From NCBI GenBank assembly GCA_024345305.1, contig BRON01000010.1, forward strand, positions 992,001 through 1,056,000: a stretch of 64,000 nucleotides of DNA, in the 5' to 3' direction. The DNA comes from Mrakia gelida (Eukaryota; Basidiomycota; Tremellomycetes; Cystofilobasidiales; Mrakiaceae). The position numbers and the translations under genes were made by a program. Below are positions 11,111-23,857 of this stretch, piece after piece. How positions within the stretch are numbered: the stretch's first letter is position 1; every line of letters begins with the position of its first letter. Below the pieces are notes generated by a model. It saw only the letters and a list, made by a program, of their open reading frames with translations, did no database searches and was not told where the DNA came from.

Positions 11111-12166
11111 ATGACCTCCAAAGCTTCTAGCAGTTCCAGCTCGTAAGCTCGTCTTACGCTTCCTCTTCTAGCTACCGAGGCGATCGATCCGAGAAGGCGT
11201 CGAGCTCACCCTCGCCTCCTCCTCTCATCGTCTTTCCATCGCCAGCACCTCCTCCCCCTTCGCACTCAGCCCGTCAGCCTCCTCCTCCCACAAGAACCGA
11301 CCTCCTACCGCCGCGGTTGAGAACTTCATCAACCCGGTTGGTGGAGTTGGAGAGTGAGTCCGTTTCTGCCCTTCATCGATGGTTTTGAATCCCTTATCTC
11401 CTCCGCTCGCAAGCTCACGTCGTGCCTGATTCACAGAGTCATAGACCCTCGATTCGTCTCCGTGCCGACTCTCGCTTCGTGTCTGAAGGCTCTGAGAGTG
11501 CTTGGTGAGCTCAGCTCAAACTCGAAGAAGGAGGAGGAGAAGAGCGGAGGCTGGAAGCTGATCTATTCGCGTCCATGTCTCTTCTCGCGAACGAACAGAA
11601 CTGCCGAAGGAGAGACTGAAGGTCAGTCCTATACTGGAGTGCTGTGAGTCCCTCGCGTTCTTTGCGTGAGGAGAAGTGGATGGGGTTGTGGCTGACTTCG
11701 GTTGCGTTCTTTTTCGCGTCTTGGAAAGATGGTGAGTCTCGACGCGTCGTCAGTTTTGCTCGCTTCTCTCTGTTGGGACTCGTTCGCTGATCTTTGGCGC
11801 TTGGCTCTCAATGTTTTACAGCTATGCAGAAACTGGCTCGAGGTCGCTCGCACGAGGAGGTTTCGGCGAAGATGGATGAACTAGAGAGGGCTTTGGTTGA
11901 GGGAGGGTGAGTCCGACTGCTTTCTTCTCGTCTTCTCGTCGTCCCCTCAATGCTGTTCTTCTCATCGACTTGCCGAGATCTGACCGGAACGTCTATGTTC
12001 TTCGATTTCTCTCAGCTTCCCACCAGCAATCGGCTCCTACTCGATGATCACTCGAGCTATGCTTCGCCTCCCAAAGTCTTCGATCTTCCCTCTCGTTCCT
12101 TCTCAAGACGCAGCGATACCGATGGTGGAAGACTGGGATAGAGCCCCACCAGCATACTCCGCCTGA
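11111..12166 (+). CDS. unrecognised protein, about 170-180 aa, six or seven exons
   Basis: Not assignable to a family. A consistent frame can be joined through short introns: MTSKASSSSSS, a Ser-rich start; VENFINPVGGVGEVIDPRF; VSVPTLASCLKALRVLG; ELPKERLKVSPILEC; MQKLARGRSHEEVSAKMDEL; ERALVEGGFPPAIGSYSMIT; and an end PMVEDWDRAPPAYSA followed by TGA at 12164. Phases agree at each join. The middle is helical and slightly reminiscent of a helical-hairpin repeat, but this is weak. The C-terminal PPAY could bind a WW domain (inference). A possible 3-nt exon ATG at 11729-11731, flanked by AG and GTGAGT, could be included without changing frame. Confidence 0.55.
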
Positions 12167-13256
12167 CAAAGGTGATTATCTCGATACCTGGAGTGAGAGG
12201 AGGTGCATGAGAACTCAATTGCCGACGCGTCGCTCTTTTCATTGCGTCTCTTTTCAGCGGACGAGAGTCTGATATCATCTTGGCTTACGACCTATCACGA
12301 TACAACCTTCTTTTGACCTGTCCTCCTCCAGCAGAAGAAACACCGAACGAAAGAGAAGAGGAACGAACAGCAGCGACGTCGATCCGATCGACGCGTCGTC
12401 GATTTCAATGCCAACCGCCCGCCTCCTCACCTCCTTTCCAGCCATTCTTTCACCTCGCCAAAAAGATCGCTCGTTCGAATCCCCTCTATATCACCCACTT
12501 TTCTCCAAAAAGAGTATGCTTGACAGCCGCTCGAGCGAGGCTCACAGAGGCGACCGTCAACCCGTCTGCGCGCGCTCCTTACTTAGGCCCCGATTCTGCG
12601 ATGAGAAGTGGGTCTATTGGAACGGTTAACGGGTTTGGTTGGGTGACCCAGGCCAAGCTCAGACGTTTCAAGCCGCTGAGCCATCCTGGGTTGGTGAAAG
12701 AGATGGCAAACGGGGACGTTTTATCCCCAGGGAAAGAATTCAGGGCCCGACCTCTCGGCCGGTTTGAGGCTTAATTCGACTGGTTCAAAGCTGGGGTGAA
12801 AAATTGAGCAGAAGACGATAGAGAACGAGTCAAAGGAGTGAGGAAGACGCGTCGAGGTCGAGCGCGCCGTCCTTTCCACCTCACTTTCCTCCTGCAATCT
12901 CTTTTCCGACGCAGTAAGCTGATGGCTGCGTGACTGAGATAGTGGAGGGCGCTGAAGAGGGAGCGGTTCGGCTTTCTGGCAAGGAACTGAGAGCAGTGGA
13001 CCGGGTCGTCGCGTCGAAGCTCATCAATGTCGTCTCGTCCCTCTCGCAATCTCCCACCGTCAAGATTCCACCCACTCCAGCTTCCGACCCAGCTTTCCCG
13101 AGTAAAAAGAAAGGCCTGAGTGTGACGACGGTGCTGAGCGAGAGAAAGATGGGAAAGGGAGAGGGTCAGGATCGGTCAGACGCGACGACGAACGACGAAC
13201 GAGAACGACGAAACGAGGTGAGAAGCTACGGGGGAAGAAGGAGGACGAGCGTACGA
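12167..13256. other. 1.1-kb region without a supported gene
   Basis: This lies between two tail-to-tail genes. A 164-codon plus-strand frame (12280-12774) is open, and its last third (about 12540-12775) looks less repetitive than normal spacer. It has no domain, no splice context and no homologous neighbour, so I list it only as a possibility. Two ACGCGTC words occur near 12223 and 12391. Confidence 0.4.
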
Positions 13257-14317
13257 TTAGGTAGATGCGATGAGATTTGATGCACTGCATAGAGGAAGAA
13301 GAAACGGTCAGCTCCGAAGATTAGGAGCGGGAGCAAGAAGAGCGAGAAGTAACTCACGTTTCGTTCGACGACTTGACGAGGATGGTGATTCGAGGGAGGA
13401 GGACCGAGCTCGCGAGACCCTCAAGGAGAAGTCTTCTCTCCTCGGACGTATTGACGAGGATGGAAACCTTCTCGATACACCTGAAGGTCGCAACGTTGAG
13501 GTCTTCCCCGACCCAGCTCTTGATGACAGGGAAAACCGATCTCGACAGGTCGTAGAAGATGTCGAGCCCATCCACGAGCCCTGCCCTGAACCTCAATTCC
13601 AAAGAATCCATCAGGTAGCCGAAGAAGAAAGCGTTCACGAAGGCCAGTTTTCGAAGACGTGTCCAGAGGGAGAGAGCGACGGAGAAGGATGGGACCTCCC
13701 CTTCAGGGATATTATCACGGAGTCCGTTGAGATCAAACTCGATGGGGTCGAAGAACGGGTTGATTTGGGTTACGGAGGAGGAACTAGAGAGGACGAACTT
13801 GAGGGAGTGGACGGAAAGACGACCAGGGGAAGAGGAGGAGGGGACGAGGTGAAGACGAAGAGGCTCTATTGATCCCTCCTCCTCCATGGAGTTGAACGGA
13901 TACTCCTCGTCGTCGATGAAGGTAACGGAGTGAACGAGAGATAGATCGAGCCATGGAGCGAGCTCTGGGTGTCTCTTCTCGGCCTGGGAAGGAGGGGGAT
14001 GGGAAGCACAGGAGGGGGAAGGTCAGCTCCACTCGGTGGGACGATCTCTGTCTCTTTACACCTTCCACATTCTTTATATCAGTCTCGGACTATAAAGAGA
14101 AGACGGAAGACAAACTCGCGACGATGGTGAGGAACTTGGTCAAGCCCTCCGGTCCTTCGAAGACGATGTGTCGATAGAGGAGAGGGGAGGAGAGCTGAAG
14201 GAAGGCGAGGGAGAGGGTGGACGTCTTCGCTAGCGTGGGTTGGTCGCAAAACTTGAGGATTTCCTTCTTGATTTCGACGGGGAAGAAGGGAGGAGGATTA
14301 GAGGGAGCTGAGGACAT
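13257..14317 (-). CDS. F-box-like protein
   Basis: A probable substrate-recognition subunit of an SCF ubiquitin ligase. The start at 14317 gives MSSAPSNPPPFFPVEIKKEI, followed by LKFCDQPTLAKTSTLSLAFL and SSPLLYRHIVF. That is the arrangement of a fungal F-box-like domain (residues about 10-60), with Pro at the start of helix 1 and a hydrophobic Leu-rich helix 2 and 3. The remainder (HPELAPWLDLSLVHSVTF and RLRKLAFVNAFFFGYLMDSL) resembles the irregular leucine-rich, sheet-forming C-terminal parts of basidiomycete F-box proteins. The final exon is very short: the donor after SSNE splices to TASNLIAST and TAA at 13257. It is not closely related to the three F-box paralogs further right. Target unknown. 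Confidence 0.6.
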
Positions 14318-14473
14318 GTTCGAATACTCGAGCTTCTTGTCGTTCTAAGTGGAAAGAACACGTCGAACGATTGAGTTTCGAGAAGAAGGAAGGGAGGAGT
14401 GATCGCGAACTCGCATCAACGTTCACCTTCCCTTCGTTCCCTTCCTTTCCCTTCGCCTCCTCCATCTCTCGCG

Positions 14474-17400
14474 ATGGCTGAGTCCTCGTTCTCCATCGCT
14501 CTCCCTTCCCTCGATGACGACGACGACCAGGAGGAGCTTTTCTCGTACCCTGCTCCTCGTTTCGGTCATCCCTCCGGCGGGTCCTCCTCCTCCTCCTCCT
14601 TTGAAGCACCATCCAGCTACCACCTCACCTCCTCAACCTCCTTCACCTCCAACCACGCTCGAGGACCTTCCACCAACTCGTCAGATGCCTACGGAGGAGG
14701 GGGAGCATCCAGGAAGGATTCGATAGCGACCTCGACGAGTGGAGGAGGCGGAGATTCTGGGTTCAGCTTTCCTCAGCAACGAAGCACGTCCGTCGCTTCA
14801 GGAGGGTTCGGAACTCAGAGAAGCAACGGAGCAGGAGCAGGACCAGGAGTAGGAGGAGGCCGAGGAGGTAGTATAGGAAGCATTCCTGTGGCTCCTCATC
14901 AGATCGCCAAGAAGGGAAGCTTCGTTAGTCTAAAGTCGGCCTTCTCCAAGGCAGGAGGAGGAGGAACGTCGACCTCAACATCCTCCCACTACCTCCCTCT
15001 CGATCGTACTCAATCAGCCAACTCAACCTCAGCCATCCCACCTCTACCAGAGTCAACGTCTTCGGGAGGTCACCCTTATCCAGCTCTTCGAAACCCCTTC
15101 TCTCGGGCAGCGTCCTCGTCGAACCTCTCCTCCCACAACGGTCCTCCTTCCTCCTTCAGCCCTCCAGCCCAAGCTCAACCAAGACGCAAAGGAGCTCGTC
15201 CATCAGGAGGTCCTTCCATCTCTTCCACCTCCTACAACCCCTCCTACCACCAGTCCAAGACCTCTCAGTACTCGATCGCGTCCTCAGGAGGAGGAGGCGG
15301 CGGAGGAGGATGGTCGAGGTCAACAACCACCTCCCCTCCTCCTCTACCCAACAACCTTCGTTCACGAGGAGGTTTTCCAACCAACCCATCTCAGCGACAC
15401 ATGCACTCCTTCTCCAACATCTCCTCCTCCGACTTCGCGAGCTCGTCGTCCTTCAAACTCCCTCATCCAGACACTCCCTCCCTCTTCGCTCTCCATCTCC
15501 TCGTCGAACTCTTCCAAAAGATCACCTCGGCTCACTTCCAAACCATCCTCTCGCCTACAACCTACCCCCTCTCCTCACCTCTACCACCGATAGCAACCAT
15601 CTTGGGACCAGGAGTTGATAAGCAGCTCGATGGAGTGCTCGATAGCTTGGGAATGGTGTCCGCGAGTGGAGGAGGAGCGTCGCGACCTGCTGGAGGAGGA
15701 GGTGGATTCGGTGGTAATGGAGGAGGAGGAGGAGCTTCGTCGCAGGGTGTGGAGGCGAAGGCAGTCCTGGACAGTCTGTTGATCTGGAGGAATCAAGCTA
15801 TAGAGGAAGAGGTCGGTCGAGGGGTCGTCAGGAGTCATGTGTGAGTCGAGATCTCGAAGGCGAGACGCGTTCGAAGAGCTGACCTTCTCCCATCCTTCTC
15901 CTTCAACAGCATGGGACCTTCAGGATCTGGGATCTCGGACTCTGCTGCTCTTCTGAACGAACGGATACATGTGAGCAGCTCCGCCTTTCGACTTCCCTCC
16001 TCTCGGGAGCTGACCTCTTCGCTTTCCTCGTTCACGTGCATCCAGATCGCCTCGACCTACATCGCTACTCGAGCTCTTCTCTCCATCGTTCGTCATACCG
16101 CGAGTAAAGAGTCTCTCGGAGAAGCAGTTGGGACGAGGATCGAGGATCTCTGTTGGCGTTGGGTGACGAAGGAACGGGACATGTGAGTTGCCCATCTCTC
16201 TCGCTTTCTCTTACTCGACCGAGAAGCTCATTCCCTTCCCACTTCATCGTTTCAGGGAGTCGATATCACGCTATCCTAACCGGATAGCGAACCGGAATCT
16301 ACTGGTAGAGCTTCTTGGGGCGCTGGCGTCCATCAGGTTCGTCCCGACCTCTTCGTTTTCGGCGCGTCTCGATTCGAGCTCACCTCTTCCCTCTTCCTCC
16401 GCTTCGCAGGTTCTTGACGGTGACGGATCGGTTCCTCGTGGAGTTGAGAGATGGATTGGCTGCTGGAGTTGGGTCTGGGACGAGTGGTGCCTCCGGGAAG
16501 GCTGATCGAGAGGCGGAGGGGAGGTTGGACATGGTGATTCGAGGGATGAAGGGATTCAAGCTGAAGGTGAGTTGCTTTCTCGTCCTTTCCTCGTTCCTCT
16601 TCGCGTGCTGACTCGACCTTCCTTTTTCCTCGTGGCAGGTATACCCACCGGAAGCTTTCGACATGGGATCCGAGTTCCTCAAGGATCTCGCGACCTGCTT
16701 CGCTCAAACCCACGGAACGATCCTCAAGATCGCTTACGTCGAGGTTCTCCTCCGTTTGATTCATCCCATCGCCAACGTGAGCTCTTCCTCATACTCTCTG
16801 GCCTCGAGCAGACGACTTCAAAGCTGACCCGGCCTTGTCTACTTCCTCCAGACCGCGACGGCTGAGGTCAATCATCCCGAGTGGGCTCAAGCGATCGCCA
16901 TCATTCGAACTCAAGCAGGCAAGATGGCCTCGAAGGACAAGTACTGGCCGACTGGATACCCTCTCGTCGTTACCTGCCTCTGCGTCTCGCCGAGGGAGAT
17001 CTTCATGGAGCAGTGGCAAGCCTGTCTAGCTTCAGGACTCGCGAAGCTCAAGGTTCGTCGCGTCTCGTTTCGTTCGTTCGAGGAAGGAGGAAAGCTCGTC
17101 ACTGATCAATCTTTCCGCTTCCTCAGGATCGTCACGCTCGCCCAATCGTCGCCAACACCATCATGCGACTCCTCTGGGTCTACCTCAATCGATGCTCCGG
17201 CGAGAGTAACGCTTCCCTCACCAAAACCCTCGACTCAGTCCTCCGAAACTGCTTCCCTCAACGCTCAAGGATGGTCCTCCCCGCCGAACTCCCTCTCGAC
17301 GTCTTCGTCTGCATCGTCCACTTCCTCCTCGTTCGGCAGTTCGAGTACGGTCAAGAGCTCGTCCTCCAATTCCTCGCCGAGGATCGACTTGGGGAGGGAG

Positions 17401-20400
17401 GGAAGGCTTCGTCGGGAGTTGAGGAGGTGTTGGTGCCGGAGAGGATGACCATCGCGATCCGAGCTATCCTGCTCACTCTTCGGTCGATGGAGAAGGACGT
17501 ACGGACTCCAAGCTTCCCTACCACGTCGGACTTCACCTCCTTCGACTACTCGGATGACTACGAGTCCTCAGGAGACACCCTCCCCGACGCGTTCATGCTC
17601 AAGCCAGGAATGACGGACTTCTTCGACCGCGTGGGACCTCTCATTGGAGCCATTTCCCTCCTCGTCGATAGGGACGTCGGATCCATGTCCGTCTTCGACG
17701 ATCGGTTCCTCCATCGAACGGGATATCGAGATCCCTCGGACCCTTCCTCAGGACGCTCCATCGACCTCTCAGCGGAACCTCACCTCTTCGTCAAGCACGG
17801 TCTCCTCTCCATCGCCTTCAAGGCTTCCCTCAAACCTCTCTTTGAACTCCTCCGAGCAGTCTTTGACTCCTGGCCTCGATGCCTCCACTTCTCCATCGGA
17901 ATCAACAAGACCCTCGAGATCCTTTGTCGAGGAACCGCTCACGTCGATCCGGATGTCGCAGAGTCAGCAACCGCCGCTCTCAAGAGGATCGCTGGGACGA
18001 AGGGGAAGGCAGAGTCGGTCGCTGTTGGGTTCTCGAGGTTCCTCACTGGGACGGAGAAGGTCTTCCGAGAAGGACAGGTCGGGATCAAGGCGTACGAGCA
18101 GCAGATCGAGAGACTCTCGCGAGTTTGGGTCGACCTCCTCGCGCTCTGGCTCAAGGAACTCGAGGCTTCCCCAGTCGAGGCTCGAATCGCCGTTACCCTG
18201 GACATCCTCGCCGAGATCGAGTCGTCGGCTCTCTTCCTCCTCTCCTCCATCGCTCGGTCGCTTCGAGGTCTCGCCGTCAAAGCTCTCAGAGCCATCGCCG
18301 ACATCCAGGCCCTCTCCCTCCCCTCGGACGACACGACGAAACGAGCCATCGAGGTCCTCGCAACGGAGGGAGAGAGGAAAGACGCTCTCGCTTCGATCCC
18401 AGACTCAGCGATGTCGAACTCGGAGAAGATTCGACTCGACAGCTTCGCGACTTCGACTCCTCCGGACTTCCTCCTCAAGTGGATAGACAGCGAGTCGTCG
18501 ACGGATCAGAACCTCTGGCATCTCTACTACCCAACCCTCATCTTCCACCTCCTCGAAGCCGTCCCATCGACGATGCAGATCTTCAAGGTTCTCATCGGCC
18601 GCGTCTTCCTCAACTGGCAGAACACGATCTCAGTCATCAACGGGATGGGCAAGCCTCCCTCGGGAACGTTCGCTGGGAAAGCACCACCTCCTCCTCCTCC
18701 TCGAACTACCTCGGATCATCACCTCGCCGACCAGTGGAGGATCCTCGTCACCATCCTTTGCGCGACGACGACGGTTGCGGGAGACGGACCCACCTCCCCT
18801 TCGACGATCTTCCCTCCCTCCAAACCAGGTCTCGGTCACCTCAAGGACATCGACGCGGAGCGACTCTCGACCTCCAAGGTCCTCTTCCAGAAGGTCATCT
18901 CCCTCCTCAACTCGGAAAACTCTCGCTTCAGGGACGCCGTCGTCACCGCTCTCGGTCACATCTCCCAACCCATCTTCTGGCCGCTCCTCGAGAGTCTCCA
19001 AAGCATCACTCGACATCTCCAGGACGACTTCAGGAACCGATCCAAGTCAGCGAGCGTCTTACGGAACCAAGGCCCTCAGCTTCGACTCTACACCGCCGTC
19101 GCTCACGTCTACATGCGAGTCTCGCCGCTCTTCAAGGATCCGAGGTCGATCGGGGACATCAACATCCTCAAAGCCATGCTCCAGTTCGTTCGAGAAACCT
19201 ACCAGCTTCTCGCCGACCCAGGACTCAGGGATGACTGGGAACTTCATCGCCTTCGTCGTTACTTCTCGGTCGTCGTCGAGAACATCGCGGATGGACTCGC
19301 TTCGGTGGAGAGACACGACCGTCTGCCTTCGGATCTTCGAGCTTCGATCTTCAAGAGCTGCGACGACTGGTGCAGTCTTGGACGGCGATCCGACGTGGCT
19401 CAGGCGAGGGAGTCGAGGACGTTGAGGACGGCAGCGGAGTCGTACGATGGAAGGAAGGGACCGATGCTCACTCAGGTGACGGCGGAGACGCGCCTCCTTT
19501 CCTCGACGGCAGCGGACGCGATGGCAGCTCTCTGTGTGAGTTAGTCATCTGCTCCGATCATTTTCAATCTTTCGAATCGCCGCTGATGTGCTTCTCTATT
19601 TGCGTCTCCCAGCAAGGAGCGATTCTCTTCGATCAGCCTTCGAACGGGAACGGGAACGGAGGAGGAGGCGGACTCGAGCTTGACGTCGTCCTCGGTTGGA
19701 TTCGAGGTCTCTTCGCTTCGACAGTAGACAACTCGTGGGAAGTCGGAAAGTGAGTGCTCGAAAGATCTCTATCTCGATCGAATCTACTCGAGCTGACCTT
19801 CCTCTTTCCTCTGAACTCAGGAAAGCACTCTCGTCGCTCCTCGCCTTCAACAGTCAACGAACCGCTCTCCTCGACGCGATCCTCCAGCAGGCTTGCACCG
19901 AAGGAGATCAGTTCGGGATTCGTCGCTCCTTCTTCGCCATCGTCTTCGCAGCCATCCTCGGACCCAAGCCGCCAGCGTTCTCGTTCGCTCAGAAGGCTTC
20001 CCTCGCCCTCATGAAGCTCGGCCACCCGGACGTCGGGATCAGGAGGAAGGCTTTCCAGCTCCTCGAGGCCATCCAAGTCGAGGACATCCAAGGACTTGCT
20101 CACTTCCAGCCAGCAGTCGGAAGCTCTGCTCCCAGCATCTTCTTTCGAGCTCAACGCCAGATCGCCGTCGGACTCGCCAATCGCTTCCCCTCTCGCGCCG
20201 GAGAAGTCCTTTCGGAATGCACTCTTCGTCTCAGTCAGGTCGAGGCTATTCGTCGTCCCATCATCCTCGCCATCTGCCCAGCTTTCCTCACCCATCTCGA
20301 CCTCAACGCCTCGCCGTCGGACGATCCCTCCTCCCAACCCTTCCCAACCCAACTCGCCCTCTCCAACCTCCTCTTCATCGCCGTTCGCTTCGGAGAAGGT

Positions 20401-23230
20401 CACCCTACCGAGATGCAGGACATCTGGATCAGTCTCGCGTGCGGTCCCTTCCCTCAAAACTGCAACTCCATCATCAAGTTCCTCATCCAGCAGTGCAGTC
20501 GACGGAGCAGCGCCGACTTCGTCGTTCACGCGAAGCGAGTCATCGCCAGCTTAGCGGAGTCTCCCATCGGACCAGCCGTCTTCGAGGACCTCTGCGGATT
20601 CATCGAGCCAGCAGCGATGGTTCAAAGTCCAGTCGTCGAGGATCCTCGCTCACCACCTGCCGACGGTTCCTCCTCCTTCGTCCCCAACCTCGACTCCCTC
20701 TTCCCTCCTCCCTCCAAATCCCACGCGCTCACCACCGGTCAACTCGCTCTTCTCTTCGTCGGAGAGATGATGCTCGAACGAGCTCGGGAACCCACCCTCA
20801 ACCCTCGACTCGCCGTCCTCCTTCACGCGACTCTCACCCAGGTCGATCATCCCACGATCCTCATCCGAGAGCAGGCTCAGAGTCTCCTCTTCCAGATCCT
20901 CTGGGCATGGACATGCGAAGCAGGAGACGTCGTCGAAGGGAGCGACTGGCTGGAAATCAGGAGGACGATCAGCGAGATGTGGGACGAGAAGTCGACGCTC
21001 TTCTGGCCTCAAGAGAGTGTAGAGGCGCTCGCTGGCGACCTTCGAGCTCCGGAGAAGATGGATAGCCTCGTCTCGCAGGTCCTCGACGTCCTGGAACCCT
21101 TCCATCCGGAACTTCGTCACGCTTGGGGAGCTCTCGCAGTCGACTGGGCGACGAGTTGCCCGAATCGACACCTCGCGTGCAGGTCGTTCCAGCTCTTCCG
21201 AGTCCTCGTCCCCGTCGTCACAGCTCGAATGCTAGCAGACATGCTCGGTCGCCTCTCCAACACCATCGCGGATCCGTCGCCGGAGAACAACGCGTTCTGT
21301 CGAGAAATCCTCTTCAGTTTCTGCGGGATCGTTCGATCGATGGACGCGGAGGATCTCCTCGCCTACCCTCAACTCTTCTGGTGCACGGCCGCCTGCCTCT
21401 CGACAACCGTCGAAGCCGAGTTCTCCATCGTCCTCGACCTTCTCGGACTCCTCCTCGATCGACTGGATCTGCAAGAGGCCGAAGTCGTTCACATCCTCCT
21501 CGAGAACCAACCTCCTCACTGGTACGGCGACGATCTTCGTCTTCAAGTCCTTCTCCTCCCTGGACTTCGATCCTCCGTCACCGACGAGGCTACCTTCCAC
21601 CTCCTCACTCGACTCTCCAAGATCGACAGCTATCTTCTTCTCGACCTCGCAGGTGAGTTAGAGCTCGTCGATTCAGATCGAGTTTTCGACGCGACTGACC
21701 TGCTTCTCTTCTTCCTTCTCTCTCCCTTCCAGACGAACGGACCCTCCACATCTTCACCGCCTCCCTCCCCCACTTCCTCCACGCCATGGACGAAGGAGCT
21801 CTCAGCGAAACCATCATCACTCTCGCCACGGACATCAGTCGAATCGCCGAGTTGGAGGACAAACCGAGCATCGAGCGACTCATGATCTCGTTCGCCAAAA
21901 GTCGATTCCGAACCAAGGACGACTTCCTTCGCCAGGCAGTCGGCTGTCTGAGGGAACACTTCCTCGCCCAGAACGCCTTCATCGTCATCACCATGCTCCT
22001 CGGATTCGTCCTCAACGACCGCGACTGGATGAGGGAAAAGACGATGCACGTCCTCAAGCTCGTCTTCCAGTCTCCCGAAGCTCGAGTGCCTCTCGCCACT
22101 TACGGAGCCGAACTCCTCATGCCCCTCCTTCACCTCCTCCCAACTCCCTTCGCCTCCCTCGCTCTCGAAGTCCTCAACGAACCCATCGTCATCTCAGGAG
22201 GTCCAGCAGCTTCCCACGTCCTTCGGATGAGCATGGCGTTCGGAAACCTCATGAACGGACTCGGAGATCAGACGGGAGAGGTCTTTGGACCACCTCAACC
22301 CAGTGGATGGAGCATCGCCAAGATCGAGGAGAAGTCAGCTTGCGCTCGTCAAAACGCGCTCGCGGTCTTCGAGACCTGCTCCGTCGAAGCTCGAGTTCAG
22401 TCGTCGGCCCACTTTTCGATGCAGTTCGCCGAGATGGAGAGCTACAACAACGACTCGCAGCTCTCGTTGGACTCGTTCGCTCACTCGATACCCTCGGAGG
22501 ACGTCACGCTCGGTCAGCTCGTTGGGGATCTTCACAGTTTGAATCAGTGAGTCGAAGTCTCGTCTCGTCGCGTCGAGTTCGAGACCGTTTCGCTGACCTC
22601 CCTTCCTTTCCCTTTATCTCGCAGGTTCTTCGACGACGACGAAGATGACGAGGAAGAGGATGACGTCCCATCACCCTTCGACTTCAGCCATCGGAACCAG
22701 TCCAGAACAGCCAACGGAGTGATGCACGATACAGCTTCGGAGAGACGAGTTCAAAACATCCTTCATGTTCGTCTCCTTCTTCCTCCGTCCCTTCTCGAGC
22801 GAGCTTTTAACTGACCCCTTCCTGTTATACCTTTCCCTCTCGCCAGCGATCCATGGCTCGAACCCCTTCCATCTCCTCCGTCCAAGACTTCGAACGAGCT
22901 CGACTCTCCTCCTCCGCCGCCACTCCTCCCTTCGGTCCTCCCTACGCCGCCACTCGAGGAAACTCGCTCTCGGACTCAGGATCGGAGGATGGAGCTCACA
23001 CTCCAGGAGCGGATCGTCGGCCATCCCATCGACCCTCGAACGAGGAAGGACGGGCGTCGAAGGGAGGAGGGGGAGGGGACGGTTGGTTCGGCGAGGACGA
23101 GGGAGAGGGAGAGTCGTTTGGGTTGGACGGAGGAGGACCTCGGTCTCCTCCTGCTGCAGCCGAGAAGAGGGGCTTGAAAGGGATGTTGCTGAAGGCTACT
23201 ACTAGATCTCCTAAAAAACCTTCCATCTGA
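14474..23230 (+). CDS. Furry/Tao3/Mor2/PAG1-family cell morphogenesis protein
   Basis: Very large HEAT/ARM-like scaffold of the RAM/MOR pathway, which activates the NDR kinase (Cbk1/Orb6) to set polarity and cell separation. The start MAESSFSIALPSLDDDDDQE at 14474 begins a low-complexity Ser/Gly-rich head of about 330 residues. The conserved body then starts at DTPSLFALHLLVELFQKITS. Recognisable stretches follow: YIATRALLSIVRHTASKESL, YPNRIANRNLLVELLGALAS, TVTDRFLVELRD, YPLVVTCLCVSPREIFMEQW, IVANTIMRLLWVYLNRCSGE and LAYPQLFWCTAACLSTTVEA. Two exons of about 2.4 and 1.9 kb (17127-19541, 19821-21652) hold most of it. The tail has an acidic patch (DDDEDDEEEEDDVPSPFDFS) and ends RSPKKPSI before TGA. 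More than 2,500 residues are expected. Confidence 0.88.
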
Positions 23231-23857
23231 AGGGGATTTGCTTTGCTTTCGCGTCCTGTTTGTGTTTCGTTCATTTCATTCGGTTTGTTCTCCTTCGTCG
23301 CGTCTTCTCTGCCCCTTCTTCACTTGTTTTCGCTCTCACTCTTTTTCTCTCTTTTTTCTCTTCACCCTTCTTTAGCATCTCTTCGCATCTCTTCTTCGCA
23401 CAAGGTCTCGGTTCATCAGCTACACTATTCTTTCACGATCGTCCAACGATTTTAACGACTCTTCTTTCTCCCTTTGTTCGAACGGCGGCGCGCAGAAATC
23501 TACGAGACTGTCTATGTCTTCGGACGAATCAAAGTCTGAAACTCTCACAGTCCGAAACTCTCAGAGCGAAGGAACGGAAAGGGAATCGTGAAAACGGCTC
23601 GAGCCAGAGCCCGTCGTACTTGATGCTCGTCCACGCGTCGTAGGGCTCTTTAGTAGCTCTAACCGGTAGTCTGACCGTCTATGCTTTCAACTTCATAAAA
23701 TCTCGCATTCACTACTATCCTCAATCTCTGAAAGCGAAAGAACACCAAGAAAAATACGACTTCCAAACGCTTTCCTCACTCTCTCGTCTCCCCCCCCTCG
23801 TTGACCTCCAACTCCCTCCCTCCCCCCTCCCCTCTTCCCTTCCCTTCCTTTCTCGGG
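23231..23857. other. intergenic region between the Furry-like gene and the Arp10-like gene
   Basis: The first 250 bp are T/C-rich, as expected of a 3' untranslated region. The last 80 bp before 23858 are C-rich and probably leader. The direct word CGAAACTCTCA/TGAAACTCTCA occurs twice near 23537-23565. No gene seen. Confidence 0.4.

Noticed and set aside
11729..11731. Three-nucleotide exon (ATG) in the 11111-12166 gene
   Set aside because: Flanking AG and GTGAGT fit, but the frame also works without it, so it cannot be asserted from sequence alone.
14399..14473. Upstream ATG extending the Furry-like protein by 25 codons
   Set aside because: The extension is Ser/Pro-rich pyrimidine-tract translation typical of leaders here. 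The ATG at 14474 has a better context and precedes acidic, less biased sequence.
19633..20529. Long minus-strand open frame of 298 codons inside the Furry-like exon
   Set aside because: Antisense shadow of a highly coding exon with strong codon bias. Its acidic Glu/Asp/Ser translation is the complement effect.
23801..23857. N-terminal extension of the Arp10-like frame
   Set aside because: It would begin with TTG rather than ATG and is a plain pyrimidine-rich leader. The first ATG is at 23858.
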